Notes: generated by a model from the sequence alone, not told the origin. A DNA stretch of 64,000 bases from CAWGJF01 sp963715745 (GCA_963715745.1 OY970271.1:310001-374000), one strand, 5' to 3'. Positions 45,331 to 55,498 are shown, counted from the first letter of the stretch. Numbers and translations: made by a program.

Positions 45331-46182
45331 ATGGAAAACAATATCGAAGAATACTCAAGGTGGCTGGATGATTCCAAAAAACACCTTTCGAACGAAGCCA
45401 TTGCTACTTATATAAATCTTAAGAGCTTTTTAAGCGGAAAAGAAACAAGATTTGTAGAAAATCATCTTGAAAAATGTGAAGAATGCAAAAACAGATTTAG
45501 TAGCATTGTAGCTGAAGACAAAGAAATGGAAGAGGCGGCAAAGGAAGAAGAGAAGATTCCCGAAGAAAAGGTAAAGCAACCCGTCAAAATATTTACGCTA
45601 AGAAAGACAATAAAATATTCTGTTGCCGCTGTAATTGTAGCAGGATTAGTTTTGGTTACATACTTTTCATACTTCCAGGAAGAAAGAGCTGTTTATACCG
45701 AAAAGAAAAAACCTGAAGCGGTAAATGATACGCTTCGAAAAAGTGCGAACCGGGATTCAATTAACATTGCAGAGGTAACTAAAGCTAAAGATGAAATTCA
45801 GTATGATTCCCAACCCAATCCAAATCTGAAAAGTTTTGCCGTTAATGATGTGCTTGAGAGTTTTGTTAATAGAAATATTAGATCAGAAACCGAATTTGAA
45901 ATTGTTCAGCCGAACATTGACGACACAATTAAATTTCCGTACACGTTTAAGTGGAATCAAAAATCTTTTTCAGGATCAAATAAGCTAATTATAGTAGATA
46001 ATCAAAACAATCCTCTTTACCAGGCTGAAATCGGGGGCAAAGAAATTACTATTGATCAAAAACTATCCACCGGACTATATTACTGGAAACTTGAGTCAAA
46101 TGGAAAGCTTGCTGCGGTAGGAAAGTTTTTTGTTGTGAAAGAATCAGTTGCTCCCAATAAGAACAAAAGGAGCCCATTCTAA
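45331..46182 (+). CDS. Membrane anti-sigma factor with zinc-finger (ZAS) motif
   Basis: 283 residues. The N-terminal domain has the ZAS motif HLEKCEEC (His45, Cys49, Cys52), used by many anti-sigma factors to hold their sigma in the cytoplasm. A charged linker (EEEKIPEEKVKQ), one membrane helix (~95-115, YSVAAVIVAGLVLVTYFSYF) and an extracytoplasmic part follow. The last ~90 residues form a beta-sandwich-like domain (FPYTFKWNQKSFSGSNKLIIVD) that could sense an envelope signal. It follows the sigma gene by 70 bp. Its 3' end overlaps the convergent CHAT gene by 39 bp. Confidence 0.75.
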   Translation: MENNIEEYSRWLDDSKKHLSNEAIATYINLKSFLSGKETRFVENHLEKCEECKNRFSSIVAEDKEMEEAAKEEEKIPEEKVKQPVKIFTLRKTIKYSVAAVIVAGLVLVTYFSYFQEERAVYTEKKKPEAVNDTLRKSANRDSINIAEVTKAKDEIQYDSQPNPNLKSFAVNDVLESFVNRNIRSETEFEIVQPNIDDTIKFPYTFKWNQKSFSGSNKLIIVDNQNNPLYQAEIGGKEITIDQKLSTGLYYWKLESNGKLAAVGKFFVVKESVAPNKNKRSPF

Positions 46183-48996
46183 AGGATAAGAATGTTTTCT
46201 GCCTTTGATTAAACTTAACTTTGCTTCTCTTAGAGAAGTCGGAATAGATTTGTTTGAAAGCAAAGACCCGTAAAATTTAATCATCAGATCAGAAGTAGAT
46301 TCATCAGCAACCTGCCATAAAGAAACAACCACGTTATTTGCACCAGCATAAAGAAATCCACGGGTTAGCCCTAGAATCCCTTCTCCCTTTTTAATCTGTC
46401 CCAGACCACTTTCACAAGCGCTTAGAACTACAAGGCGCGCCTCCAGATTAAGCGTAAAAATTTCTTCTGAATAAAGAATACCATCTTCTCCGGATAATGA
46501 ATCATCGGCAAGTAAAAGACCAGAAAGTTTTGGTCTATCATCATTAATAAATCCATGCGTAGCGAGATGAAGACATCCGGATTTTGAAATATCTTCGGAC
46601 TTCAGATTGAATTCGTTTGCTGATCTAAAAGTAAATGTTCTGCTTTCGTATCCGGCAGCATTAAAGAGACTTCCTATTTCATTCACTTCTTTTTCGCTTT
46701 CGGGCAGTGATGAAAATGTTCGGTCTTTTCTGGTGACCGAACGATTTGAAACCGAAACATTATTATTGAAAAAGCTGTCGATTTTCTTTTTATCTTTATC
46801 TCCATCAGGAAAGACCGGGGCAAAACCCGCGAACGAACCAAATCCCATTTTGCTATTTTTGTTTAACATCAGTCTGGCAGAATAATTATAGCATATTTCA
46901 TAATCATTTATAAGATAATGAAGCTTTGAAAAGTCGGGATTGTTACCAAACTTTGTTTCTTCAGGAATAAGGGCCTCAAATGGTAAATAGTTGAGAACGC
47001 CGGCAGGCACAATATAAAGCCGTTTTTTATTATGAAGCATTTCTTCGATTGGTTTTATCAATATTGAATACAGTTTTTGAGCAGAGTTTATATACCCGCC
47101 AAATTCAAGATTGCTGAGCGAGTTACGAAAATCAATTATCTCCCCGGAGATGTTCTGAACATTTAAGTGACTTACCCACAGGTTGCTTTTATCAATAGTA
47201 AAAATGTAAAGAGAACTATCAGCAATAAAATATTCAACAAACAAAGATGAATCAGTCAGTAGATTATGTTGTATGTCCTCAACGCCGGTAATTTTTTGTG
47301 AGTATTTTAGCTTATAGAATTCCGGATATTTCTGCTCGAACAAATCAATTAATTTTTCATATTGTCCGTTCAAATCGGACGCTCGTTGTATTAAATCAAT
47401 CATATCAGAAACAGGAATGCCCGCCTCTTCATTTTCCTGAATTTTAGTTTCTACATAAGCAAGTTCTTTTTTAATATTATTTTCGCTTTTAATCAGACTG
47501 TCGGGAATTCCGGAATATCTCTTTGCCCCGGACTCATTTATTGCATCAATTAAAGTTCCCGCCTTGCTTTGCTCTGCAAACTGAAAAGCCCTTATCTGAT
47601 AACTTCTATCTCCGGTTATTTTATAAAGCTCGAGTGATGTTTCTACCAATCGGGATTCAACACTGAAAAGATTTTCACCAGTTAAAAGTTTTGCGGCTTC
47701 TCTTTTATAACTGCTTTTTATTTTTTTAAGAATTTCTCCATACTTCAAATACCAACCATAAGCATCTTTAAGATCATTTTCGTTGTGTGAAATTGTAGAA
47801 TATTTGTTATAACAAACGTCCCCCTTCCCGGCAATCGCTGACAAAAGCTCTAACTTTGAAGAATAAATGTCCAGAGAATCTACAGAATAGTTTTGTGAGA
47901 ATATTTCCGGAGAGGTATAAACTAAAATTGAGTCATAGTTTTTCATTGCATCTTCAAAATGTCTGGTTAAAAGATTTAGTTTTGCAATTCCGAGAAGACC
48001 TTCAAGCCTGTAAGAAAACCGGGGCGAATAATTTTTATAAATTCTAAAGGCTTTTTCGTAATAATAATAAGCCGAGTCGTATTGTATTGTGGCGGTATAA
48101 TCTTTTGCAATATGGGCAAGAGAGTAACCAACATCTGGGTGAATGTCTCCAAACAATTTCTTTCTAAGAGCAAGAGCTTTTTTGTCATAAGCCAACGCTT
48201 CTTTATTCTTCCCGATAGTTTCATAAGTCTGGGCAAGATTGTTATAGCTCATAGCAATATATTGATGTTCCTCACCCAGCACAGCCTTCCATGTTTCAAG
48301 AGCTTTTAAATCATAATTAAGCGATGTTTCAAATTCTTCCATGTAGAAGTATGTGTTTGCCAGGTTAATATAACAATTACCGACATTTGCATTTTTTTCT
48401 CCGATAGTTTTAATCCAGATTGCAAGCGCCTTATTGAAATAGTCAAGAGCTTTATCAGCATCACCGAGCCAGTAGTAGATTAATCCAACGTTATGATAAC
48501 CACGTGCAGTATATTTATTTTCTTCTCCAAACAAATTGAAACATATTTGCAAACTTTTTTCATAATCCGGAAGTGCATCATTTAAATTTCCCTGATCATA
48601 AAATGCTGAGCCAAGGCTGTTGTATAAATCAGCAATAATTAAATTTTCCTCGCCGAGCTTTTTTATCCCCAGGATTAATCCATTACGTAAAATTTTTAAT
48701 GCTTCTTTATACTTTGCTAGGTAACGAAGATTTATCCCGGCGTAGTTAATAGATTTTAAATATTCATTCCAGTACCCACCAGACTTATATAACTCAGCGG
48801 CCTTAAGATAATTATAGGTTGATTTCTCATATTCTCCGTCTCGATAAAGTGTTTCTGCGGTTTCAAAATATTGATTTGAAGTAGTATCCGGCTGTGATAG
48901 AAGCTGGGGAAAAGCAAGCAACAAACCAGACCATGTGAAAAAGAAAATCAATAATGGAGTGAAAAAATGAAGGCGTGATTGAAAAATTATTCTCAA
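46144..48996 (-). CDS. Secreted TPR-CHAT (caspase-like) protein
   Basis: 950 residues. A signal peptide (residues ~13-35, LLIFFFTWSGLLLAFPQLLS) precedes ten or so TPR units (~42-340, e.g. AYHNVGLIYYWLGDADKALDYFNKALAIW-type repeats), a helical middle region and a C-terminal CHAT domain (~600-950). The protease dyad is present: His814 in LATHGF and Cys861 in SACESG, followed by GLTRGFLYAGANNVVVSLW. CHAT proteases are clan CD peptidases; known examples cleave partner proteins on a signal. A periplasmic site is predicted. Convergent, overlapping the anti-sigma gene by 39 bp. Substrate unknown. Confidence 0.88.
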   Translation of the reverse strand: MRIIFQSRLHFFTPLLIFFFTWSGLLLAFPQLLSQPDTTSNQYFETAETLYRDGEYEKSTYNYLKAAELYKSGGYWNEYLKSINYAGINLRYLAKYKEALKILRNGLILGIKKLGEENLIIADLYNSLGSAFYDQGNLNDALPDYEKSLQICFNLFGEENKYTARGYHNVGLIYYWLGDADKALDYFNKALAIWIKTIGEKNANVGNCYINLANTYFYMEEFETSLNYDLKALETWKAVLGEEHQYIAMSYNNLAQTYETIGKNKEALAYDKKALALRKKLFGDIHPDVGYSLAHIAKDYTATIQYDSAYYYYEKAFRIYKNYSPRFSYRLEGLLGIAKLNLLTRHFEDAMKNYDSILVYTSPEIFSQNYSVDSLDIYSSKLELLSAIAGKGDVCYNKYSTISHNENDLKDAYGWYLKYGEILKKIKSSYKREAAKLLTGENLFSVESRLVETSLELYKITGDRSYQIRAFQFAEQSKAGTLIDAINESGAKRYSGIPDSLIKSENNIKKELAYVETKIQENEEAGIPVSDMIDLIQRASDLNGQYEKLIDLFEQKYPEFYKLKYSQKITGVEDIQHNLLTDSSLFVEYFIADSSLYIFTIDKSNLWVSHLNVQNISGEIIDFRNSLSNLEFGGYINSAQKLYSILIKPIEEMLHNKKRLYIVPAGVLNYLPFEALIPEETKFGNNPDFSKLHYLINDYEICYNYSARLMLNKNSKMGFGSFAGFAPVFPDGDKDKKKIDSFFNNNVSVSNRSVTRKDRTFSSLPESEKEVNEIGSLFNAAGYESRTFTFRSANEFNLKSEDISKSGCLHLATHGFINDDRPKLSGLLLADDSLSGEDGILYSEEIFTLNLEARLVVLSACESGLGQIKKGEGILGLTRGFLYAGANNVVVSLWQVADESTSDLMIKFYGSLLSNKSIPTSLREAKLSLIKGRKHSYPLEWAPFVLIGSN

Positions 48997-49176
48997 GAGA
49001 ATTAAAGCTTTATTATGATTTTAACCTGAATAGAAGCAATCTAACCCATCATTTTGTAAAAAACAATATTCTACTAATAAAAATAGTTTTGCCAACGAAA
49101 GTTTTTTGGAGAAAATAAAACTATAAAGATATCAGGACAAATAATAAACACGCTCAAACAACCCTAAGGAGGCTTT

Positions 49177-49965
49177 ATGATAAGAAAAATTACATTTATT
49201 GCACTTTTCGTTCTTTCCTTTCATCCTGTTTACTCTCAAACATTTGATCCAACACCACTCGAAGGATCCTGGAGAGGAATCTGGCTCAATTTGACTTTCT
49301 CAACAACAGATTCAGCTTTTTTAAATATTGATGTTGATGAGACGATGAATACAATCACAATGGTTCTGGATCTTGATGGCGGGGTTTTTGGCGGACCCGA
49401 TCCCGATCCGGCAACTATGACAGGCACGTATGATCAAAATGGATTTAGTGTAACCGGGGCTTCACCCACCTACGGCGATATGTTTTTTTCAGGTGATGCT
49501 GCCGGATTTATTTATGGAAGACTTCCTGATGTGCCCAACCCATCGATCGACAGCACAACATTAAGCGGCACATATACCGTACAGTTAATCAGTCTTTACT
49601 ATATTGTTTACTTCGTAAGCGGAGGAGGCACAGCAAACGGGATTATGAATATTTATAAAGACTCAACAGCTACTGGTGTTGAGCAACTGTCAGAAAGTCC
49701 AAAAGACTTTAAGCTTTATCAGAACTACCCGAATCCGTTTAACCCTTCAACCAGAATAAAATTTGACCTGCCCTCTTCTGGCTATACATCCTTAAAAATA
49801 TATGATATGCTTGGAAGAGAGACTGCTGAACTGGTTAATGAAGAACTATCAGCCGGCAGTTATGAGTTTTCCTGGAATGCCCACTCCCTCTCTTCAGGAA
49901 TTTACTTTTATGAATTGAAGACTAATGACTATTCCTTGAGAAGAAAAATGATGCTTATTAAGTAA
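49177..49965 (+). CDS. T9SS-secreted protein with type A sorting domain
   Basis: 262 residues. Ribosome binding site AAGGAGG at 49166-49172. A signal peptide (MIRKITFIALFVLSFHPVYS) is followed by a ~130-residue beta-rich domain beginning LEGSWRGIWLNLTF, which resembles lipocalin-like or extracellular-binding sheets but is not assignable. The C-terminal ~80 residues are the T9SS sorting domain (QNYPNPFNPSTRIKF; ending SLRRKMMLIK). It is followed 42 bp later by a second sorting-domain protein on the same strand, so both may be co-expressed cargo. Confidence 0.85.
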   Translation: MIRKITFIALFVLSFHPVYSQTFDPTPLEGSWRGIWLNLTFSTTDSAFLNIDVDETMNTITMVLDLDGGVFGGPDPDPATMTGTYDQNGFSVTGASPTYGDMFFSGDAAGFIYGRLPDVPNPSIDSTTLSGTYTVQLISLYYIVYFVSGGGTANGIMNIYKDSTATGVEQLSESPKDFKLYQNYPNPFNPSTRIKFDLPSSGYTSLKIYDMLGRETAELVNEELSAGSYEFSWNAHSLSSGIYFYELKTNDYSLRRKMMLIK

Positions 49966-50007
49966 TTCAACTTGAAAAATATTTTATTAACAGGGAAAGG
50001 CTTAACA

Positions 50008-51420
50008 ATGAAAAAGCTAGTAACAATAACGATATTTTCAATTTTATTTTTAAGTGAAGCATATTCACAACAAGGAATGTGGGTGCAGACAGGCGGAACT
50101 CCACAAGGAAGTGGAATTACTGATTTGCTTTATGTCGAATCAACAAACTCACTTTTTGCAACCACGGGCTGGTATAATTATCCAAACGGTGATCCCGGTG
50201 GAATAAGAAGATCAACGGACGATGGTGAGACCTGGGAAAATGTTAAAGACGCATACATTGCCCGCAAGATAATTGAAGGGGCGGACGGGTATCTTTATGC
50301 AAGTGTGTGGCCATACCCAACCGCAGAAGGCTTTTATCGTTCAACCGATAATGGTGATACCTGGCAAGCTTTAAACGCAGTGGCAACCGGCAACAACATA
50401 TTTTCAATACTTGTAACAGCGACAGGAAATCCATATTCCTTCTTCATTGGAACAAGAAACTGGATACAAAGATCGACAGATTATGGAAATTCCTGGACAA
50501 CCCTTAATAATGTTGGAATACCCCCCAATTCCTGGATATACGATATGGAGGAAACGATTGATAACAATTTAATTGCAGCTACAAGCAACGGAGTATTTTA
50601 TTCGTTAAATAATGGGGATACCTGGCTGCAGGTAATAGGAGTTTCGTCAGAGGATACAATTGCTCACATTGGATTGGGAAGCGAAATAGCAGCAAAAAAT
50701 AATAGCGCAGGATATAGTCTTGGTTTAGGTGCTACCGATGGCAAACTATTTGACGGCGATACGGGAGCATGGGCAGTAGGGTTGGCAGATTTATTTATTC
50801 AGAACGGAATCATTAAAACAAGCGATGAGGTACATTCAATTCTAGAGTTTATATTTACACCAAGTAAATCACAACAAGGAATTAACAAAACAGAGTCAGC
50901 TGGACATCCCCGACTATTTGGGGTTTATTCACAACCTAGTCAACAAGGAGGAGGGGTTGTTTATGTAATTGGTGATACAGGCCGTTTCATAAATGAAGGA
51001 TTTCCATCTTATGCACCAGTATCAATTGTAGAAATAAAAGCACAGACAAACAATCAAACACTTTTTGCCGGGATGTTTGAAAACCAAAACGGTGGAGCAA
51101 AAGTTTATAAAAGGGATTTCATTGTATCTGTGGAAAGAGAAAACAACCATACACCAACAAAATTTTCTTTAGATCAGAATTATCCGAATCCATTCAATCC
51201 GTCAACAACAATTTCTTTTTCAATTCCGGAAGAATCTTTTGTGAGACTTGAAATTTTTAATTCAATTGGAGAAAAAGTTTCGACCCTTGTTTCAGAAAAC
51301 ATGGTGGCGGGAAACTATAAATATGATTGGAATGCTGACGAATATTCAACCGGAATATATTTTTATAAAATAACAACAGGAAATTTTGCGGAGACGAAGA
51401 AGATGATTCTGTTAAAATAG
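50008..51420 (+). CDS. T9SS-secreted BNR/sialidase-like repeat protein
   Basis: 470 residues from the ATG at 50008 with AGGGAAAGG upstream; a TTG at 49972 would add 12 residues before the signal peptide (MKKLVTITIFSILFLSEAYS). The body shows repeated Asp-box-like motifs of a propeller: RRSTDDGETWENV, YRSTDNGDTWQAL, QRSTDYGNSWTTL, YSLNNGDTWLQV. The region ~220-360 departs from this pattern. The C-terminus is a T9SS sorting domain (QNYPNPFNPSTTISF, ending ETKKMILLK). No catalytic sialidase residues are evident, so the propeller probably binds rather than cleaves. Confidence 0.85.
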   Translation: MKKLVTITIFSILFLSEAYSQQGMWVQTGGTPQGSGITDLLYVESTNSLFATTGWYNYPNGDPGGIRRSTDDGETWENVKDAYIARKIIEGADGYLYASVWPYPTAEGFYRSTDNGDTWQALNAVATGNNIFSILVTATGNPYSFFIGTRNWIQRSTDYGNSWTTLNNVGIPPNSWIYDMEETIDNNLIAATSNGVFYSLNNGDTWLQVIGVSSEDTIAHIGLGSEIAAKNNSAGYSLGLGATDGKLFDGDTGAWAVGLADLFIQNGIIKTSDEVHSILEFIFTPSKSQQGINKTESAGHPRLFGVYSQPSQQGGGVVYVIGDTGRFINEGFPSYAPVSIVEIKAQTNNQTLFAGMFENQNGGAKVYKRDFIVSVERENNHTPTKFSLDQNYPNPFNPSTTISFSIPEESFVRLEIFNSIGEKVSTLVSENMVAGNYKYDWNADEYSTGIYFYKITTGNFAETKKMILLK

Positions 51421-51437
51421 CAGGAGGCTGCTTTCAC

Positions 51438-53213
51438 TCAATTCCCGAAGAGTAAGCGGAAATCTTTACCATAGCCCTTTTCCCACCACTCTTCGGGAAC
51501 AATTTTCCAATTATCTAACCTTTCAGGAAAAACGATCTTTTGTTTCATTAACCAGTTCATCATCAACAACCGAAGCTCCTTCACACTTGAATTAATTAAT
51601 CTGTCAGCCAATTCTTTCTGTGGAATGCCGGCTCCGCGTGTTAGGTGTCCTCCGCCACCATTACCGCGATAAGAATTGATGGCAACGGAATAAAATTTAT
51701 CCGGGTTAAATTCTGAATCATCAGCCATTGAAATTATTTCGATCATTTCACCTTCTGGTTTTGAAACATCAACCACGTATTTAATTCCTGCTGCAGATGA
51801 AAAGTTATAATATGTTCCTGATGATTCCGGTCTGTTTCGTGAAGATAATTTCAAGCTGCCATCATCATTTTTCTTAAACTTTAATAAATGGTCGTCTTCA
51901 TTCTTCATCTGGTTCAGCCAGTTTGAATATGAAAACTCCAGATAGTTTTTTATTTCCTTTCCGCTTAATCTCATTGTGTAAAGAAAATTTTCGTATCTGT
52001 ATAGCTTGAACATATCCCGCACATAAATAGTTCCGCTATCTATCGTAGCATTAAATGACAATGGAGAAGCAAAAGAGATCTCTGCCCCGGTTTCTTCAAG
52101 CTGAAATTTATGAATGAGATCTATGAAATCTGAGGGACCGAATAACGCATTGCTTGTTGAAATTGATTTTTTAAATACACAAACCGGTCCTGCAACATAA
52201 TCTTCAATTTTTTCCTTTTGTGAATTAAACATTTTCAGGAATTCCGTATCCGGAGAATAATTTTTCATATCGACTATTCTCCCGGTCTCTTTGCTTCTTT
52301 TCCATTTTGCAGTCTGTGGGTCATAATTCATAACAAATTTTGCAACGGCAACATTTTTGGCTCTTGACGTTGGTCCGACAATCAACACACTATCGCCAAC
52401 CGGGTTTGCTACTTTAAAATTCCATCCTGCGTGGTCATGTCCAACCAGCACTGCATCAAACCCTGTCACCTTTTCTGCAACAAGCTTAGAAGCATTTTCA
52501 TTTTTATATGTGCTTTCCTTTTCTCCATTGTAATTAAAGTTAACGCCCGCGTGAAACAGACCAATCAATAAATCAGGGCACTCTTTTTCTTTAATTATCT
52601 TAACCCACTTTTCAGCAGAGTCAATCATATCTTCAAACTCAATTCCTGCATAAATGTTTGGCGGAAGCCATTGCGGTATTGCCGGAGTAATCAATCCAAG
52701 CACAGCTATTTTAATTCCTCCGTTATTAATTATTGTATATGGTTGGAAATAAGTTTCTCCGGAGAGTGTATTTGTCGTGTTTGCAGCAAGCCACGGAAAA
52801 TTAATTTGCTTTCTGAACCTATCATAAACAGGATGGCCTGTTTCAATGTCGTGGTTTCCGACAGTTCCGGCAGCGTAATTCATATAATTCATAACCTGTG
52901 CAAAAAGATGATTTCCTGAGGTATCAATAAAATTATAATAATAACTTGCCGGGTCTCCCTGGAGGATATCTCCGTTGTCTAATAAAATTACTATCTGTGA
53001 TGAATCTTCTCTTTCCTGCTCAACGAAATTATAAACCTGTGCAAGTGATCCTGCAGACTCTTTATCATTTACAAAATCGTAAGGATAAACTGCCCCGTGG
53101 ACATCACTGGTTTCAATGATTTCAATGTCTACTGTTTGCGATAATGTTGTGAAATCCAGCATTCCACACAACAGAAAAACCAGGACAATCCTGAACTTAT
53201 TATACAGATTCAT
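51438..53213 (-). CDS. 5'-nucleotidase / 2',3'-cyclic phosphodiesterase family protein
   Basis: 591 residues, exported (signal peptide ~1-25). The N-terminal metallophosphatase domain (~28-300) has the dinuclear metal motifs: ETSDVHG, LDNGDILQGDP, GNHDIETGH, FHAGVN and GHDHAGW. The C-terminal nucleotide-binding domain (~330-580) has NAIFGPS-like SNALFGPSDFIDL and NSYRGNGGGGHLTRGAG. Such enzymes act in the periplasm or on the cell surface to recover phosphate and nucleosides. It ends 18 bp from the convergent T9SS gene stop. Confidence 0.92.
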   Translation of the reverse strand: MNLYNKFRIVLVFLLCGMLDFTTLSQTVDIEIIETSDVHGAVYPYDFVNDKESAGSLAQVYNFVEQEREDSSQIVILLDNGDILQGDPASYYYNFIDTSGNHLFAQVMNYMNYAAGTVGNHDIETGHPVYDRFRKQINFPWLAANTTNTLSGETYFQPYTIINNGGIKIAVLGLITPAIPQWLPPNIYAGIEFEDMIDSAEKWVKIIKEKECPDLLIGLFHAGVNFNYNGEKESTYKNENASKLVAEKVTGFDAVLVGHDHAGWNFKVANPVGDSVLIVGPTSRAKNVAVAKFVMNYDPQTAKWKRSKETGRIVDMKNYSPDTEFLKMFNSQKEKIEDYVAGPVCVFKKSISTSNALFGPSDFIDLIHKFQLEETGAEISFASPLSFNATIDSGTIYVRDMFKLYRYENFLYTMRLSGKEIKNYLEFSYSNWLNQMKNEDDHLLKFKKNDDGSLKLSSRNRPESSGTYYNFSSAAGIKYVVDVSKPEGEMIEIISMADDSEFNPDKFYSVAINSYRGNGGGGHLTRGAGIPQKELADRLINSSVKELRLLMMNWLMKQKIVFPERLDNWKIVPEEWWEKGYGKDFRLLFGN

Positions 53214-53307
53214 AAATATTTCCGCGCAATAAAATTCTTTTTGTTTAATGATATAAGTTAACCATTATTCATTAAATATTGATTTGGGAAATAACTCAAC
53301 CGCCCCG

Positions 53308-54150
53308 TCATGTTTTCATAAATTCCGCACCAGCCGATTGAACGGTATTCAAAAACATCAAAAGGCTTTCTGATGGATTTTCCGCATGAACCAAAGAAGA
53401 GTATTTTAACACAGCTCCTTTAAAACCGGAATTATTCCAATATGCATCGCCGGGTAAAATGGTCCTGGTCAGTTTTATGGGCGTTGGGTAAGCAGTAGCA
53501 TAAAAATATGAGTCGGGAATTGTTTCATCTCCGGTTGAGAAGCCAAACGTCATTTGCTCCTGTGATTCTTCGGGATTGTTCGGATCTTTCCCCGGAATTA
53601 ATCTTCCACTAAACCAGCTAACAGCCAAATCAAAATGATGGGGCCAAAGTTGAACGGGGCTTGTCCTTCCCCCGACCGAGGTTTTAAATCTTTCAAAAAT
53701 AAAGTTGATATTTTTTAATGCCATCCAATAATTTCTCAAAGGCTCAGGCTCAAACCTGCCGGTCTTGCCATCAATAAAGCTGGGCCTTTCAACCGGTGGA
53801 TTAATTCCAATATCAGAGAGCAAACTGCAGGTTTCATCACACAAAGCACTTAGAGATTGACCGGTTAATGCAATCTGCATAGTATCACTGTAAGATGAAA
53901 TTATAAGAAGCTTCAGATTTATAAGGTCAAGTTTGACTTCAAACGTTTTATCTTTTTCCTCCAAAGATTTTTGCAATGGAAGAGTTGTAACTCCGTCTTC
54001 AGCAATTCTTAAGCTTATATGCCACCAATGCGGTTGTGGCGAGGAGGTTTTTTCCCTAATTGTTCCAACCATTTTACAATACTTGTGTAAAGTATCTCTG
54101 GTTACTTTCCACTCAGATAATTGTAATGGCGGAAATTTTATTTCTTCCAT
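53308..54150 (-). CDS. DUF5996 family protein
   Basis: 280 residues from the ATG at 54150 (frame open to 54156). It matches the DUF5996 pattern: LPLQLSEWKVTRDTLHKYC-like opening, SPQPHWWHISLRIAEDG, then VQLWPHHFDLAVSWFSGR, and PDSYFYATAYPTP. The conserved HHFD and tryptophans are present, as in the family, but no activity has been established for it. No signal peptide, so cytoplasmic. It follows the lipase-like gene by 10 bp, and the two probably share a transcript. Confidence 0.8.
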   Translation of the reverse strand: MEEIKFPPLQLSEWKVTRDTLHKYCKMVGTIREKTSSPQPHWWHISLRIAEDGVTTLPLQKSLEEKDKTFEVKLDLINLKLLIISSYSDTMQIALTGQSLSALCDETCSLLSDIGINPPVERPSFIDGKTGRFEPEPLRNYWMALKNINFIFERFKTSVGGRTSPVQLWPHHFDLAVSWFSGRLIPGKDPNNPEESQEQMTFGFSTGDETIPDSYFYATAYPTPIKLTRTILPGDAYWNNSGFKGAVLKYSSLVHAENPSESLLMFLNTVQSAGAEFMKT

Positions 54151-54166
54151 AAGCATTCCAGCTAAA

Positions 54167-55498
54167 TTATTTAATCGGAAGATTAGTTTTTTTTATGTTG
54201 CCCACTCTGTCCCACTCAACATGTAATGAATTGTCATCGCCCGCATGAAAAACAAACAGGTTTTTTTCGGGCTCTCTTGATAATACAATATCGAACTGGG
54301 TTGTTTGGTTTTCACAGACATAATTCTGAATGTTTCCTACAGCGCTTACCCGGAGCAGTTCGGGCTTGTATTCAAATAAACGAGAACCAGAATCTGAATT
54401 AAAGTCAAAATAGTAGGTCAGTTTTGGTTTAAGCTCTTTCAGATTTATAAATACTGTGAAATGATTAGGAACAACATTATTCTTATGAGTATCTTCTATT
54501 GTTTTAGACGGCTTCTCTTTCCCATTTACAATAACACCCAGCCTAAAAAGATAATCATCAATTGGATTCCTGTCTTCGTCTCTGAATCTGAAATCAAGCT
54601 GAGCAAAAGCCTGGCGCTTCTTCCTGGTTTCTTTCAAAATCTTTTTAAAGGATTCTTTAACCTTTGAATAATCCACCTCGCTTTTAACTTTAAGGCAATC
54701 CAAAATCAATTTTAGTGACAAATGATTTTGTGGATTAGATGACCTCTTAATACTGTTCATTATTCCATAATCCGGACCCGAATGTGTATAATCCTGCAGG
54801 GCGACAAAAGCAATTTCATCTACTTCCCCAACCAATTTTGCAACATTACTTTTTTCAAGAAGGAATCTTTTAAAGTTCAGATTTCCAGCGGGTACTCTGA
54901 CAACCATATCCGAGCCATCTTCAAAAGCACCGGGAAATATCTTAGACGCAAAAAATTCTTTTTTAACCCTATCGCCCGTTATGCAGTAAAGTTTAACACC
55001 TTTTGTTTTCCAATTGCTCCTGTTAAAAAAAGCTTCGTTTATTTCCCAGGAATGTTCACTTCCCAATTCCAGAGCTGTAAGAACCTGCTTGCCTGTATCA
55101 CCAAGATATTTTATTTGTGCAAGCATAGATTTGCCATGATGTGCAAGTCGTGAACCGAAGTGCGGACCGGCAAGAAACACAACATTTTTCAGAGGTTTGC
55201 TTTGTATAAATTTATCTTTATAGTGATGAACAATCCAATGTTTTACAACAAGCGCACCGGTACTGTGTGTTATGATATGAAAGTTTTCAGTCCAGCTGTT
55301 TCCCATTTCATCAAGCAATGCATTGTGTAGTGCTCTTGCTAGATCACGGATTTCAACCTTGTCTTCGAGGGTTACATATCTTCCAAGAAAAACATTTTTC
55401 AGCTCAAAACCATTTTCTGCAAGCTTTAAATGCAAAGCCTGGTAAGTTGTGGTTTCGGTAACAGACCAGCCATGGACCAGGAATACTTTTTGACTCAT
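54167..55498 (-). CDS. Lipase/esterase-like alpha/beta-hydrolase
   Basis: 443 residues. The N-terminal ~230 residues are an alpha/beta-hydrolase: KVFLVHGWSVTETTTYQ (oxyanion side) and the nucleophile elbow ITHSTGALVVKHW (Ser in H-S-T-G). GPHFGSRLAHHG resembles the lid/loop of bacterial triacylglycerol lipases. The last ~170 residues form a beta-rich domain of no known family (QLDFRFRDEDRNPIDDY...). No signal peptide is evident, so an intracellular role is likely. Its neighbour, 10 bp downstream, is DUF5996. Other possibility: a PGAP1-like esterase. Confidence 0.75.
   Translation of the reverse strand: MSQKVFLVHGWSVTETTTYQALHLKLAENGFELKNVFLGRYVTLEDKVEIRDLARALHNALLDEMGNSWTENFHIITHSTGALVVKHWIVHHYKDKFIQSKPLKNVVFLAGPHFGSRLAHHGKSMLAQIKYLGDTGKQVLTALELGSEHSWEINEAFFNRSNWKTKGVKLYCITGDRVKKEFFASKIFPGAFEDGSDMVVRVPAGNLNFKRFLLEKSNVAKLVGEVDEIAFVALQDYTHSGPDYGIMNSIKRSSNPQNHLSLKLILDCLKVKSEVDYSKVKESFKKILKETRKKRQAFAQLDFRFRDEDRNPIDDYLFRLGVIVNGKEKPSKTIEDTHKNNVVPNHFTVFINLKELKPKLTYYFDFNSDSGSRLFEYKPELLRVSAVGNIQNYVCENQTTQFDIVLSREPEKNLFVFHAGDDNSLHVEWDRVGNIKKTNLPIK

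Noticed and set aside
51419..51435. AGCAG-GAGG-CTGCT-TTC hairpin after the second T9SS gene
   Set aside because: Only five pairs and three T; too weak to call a terminator.
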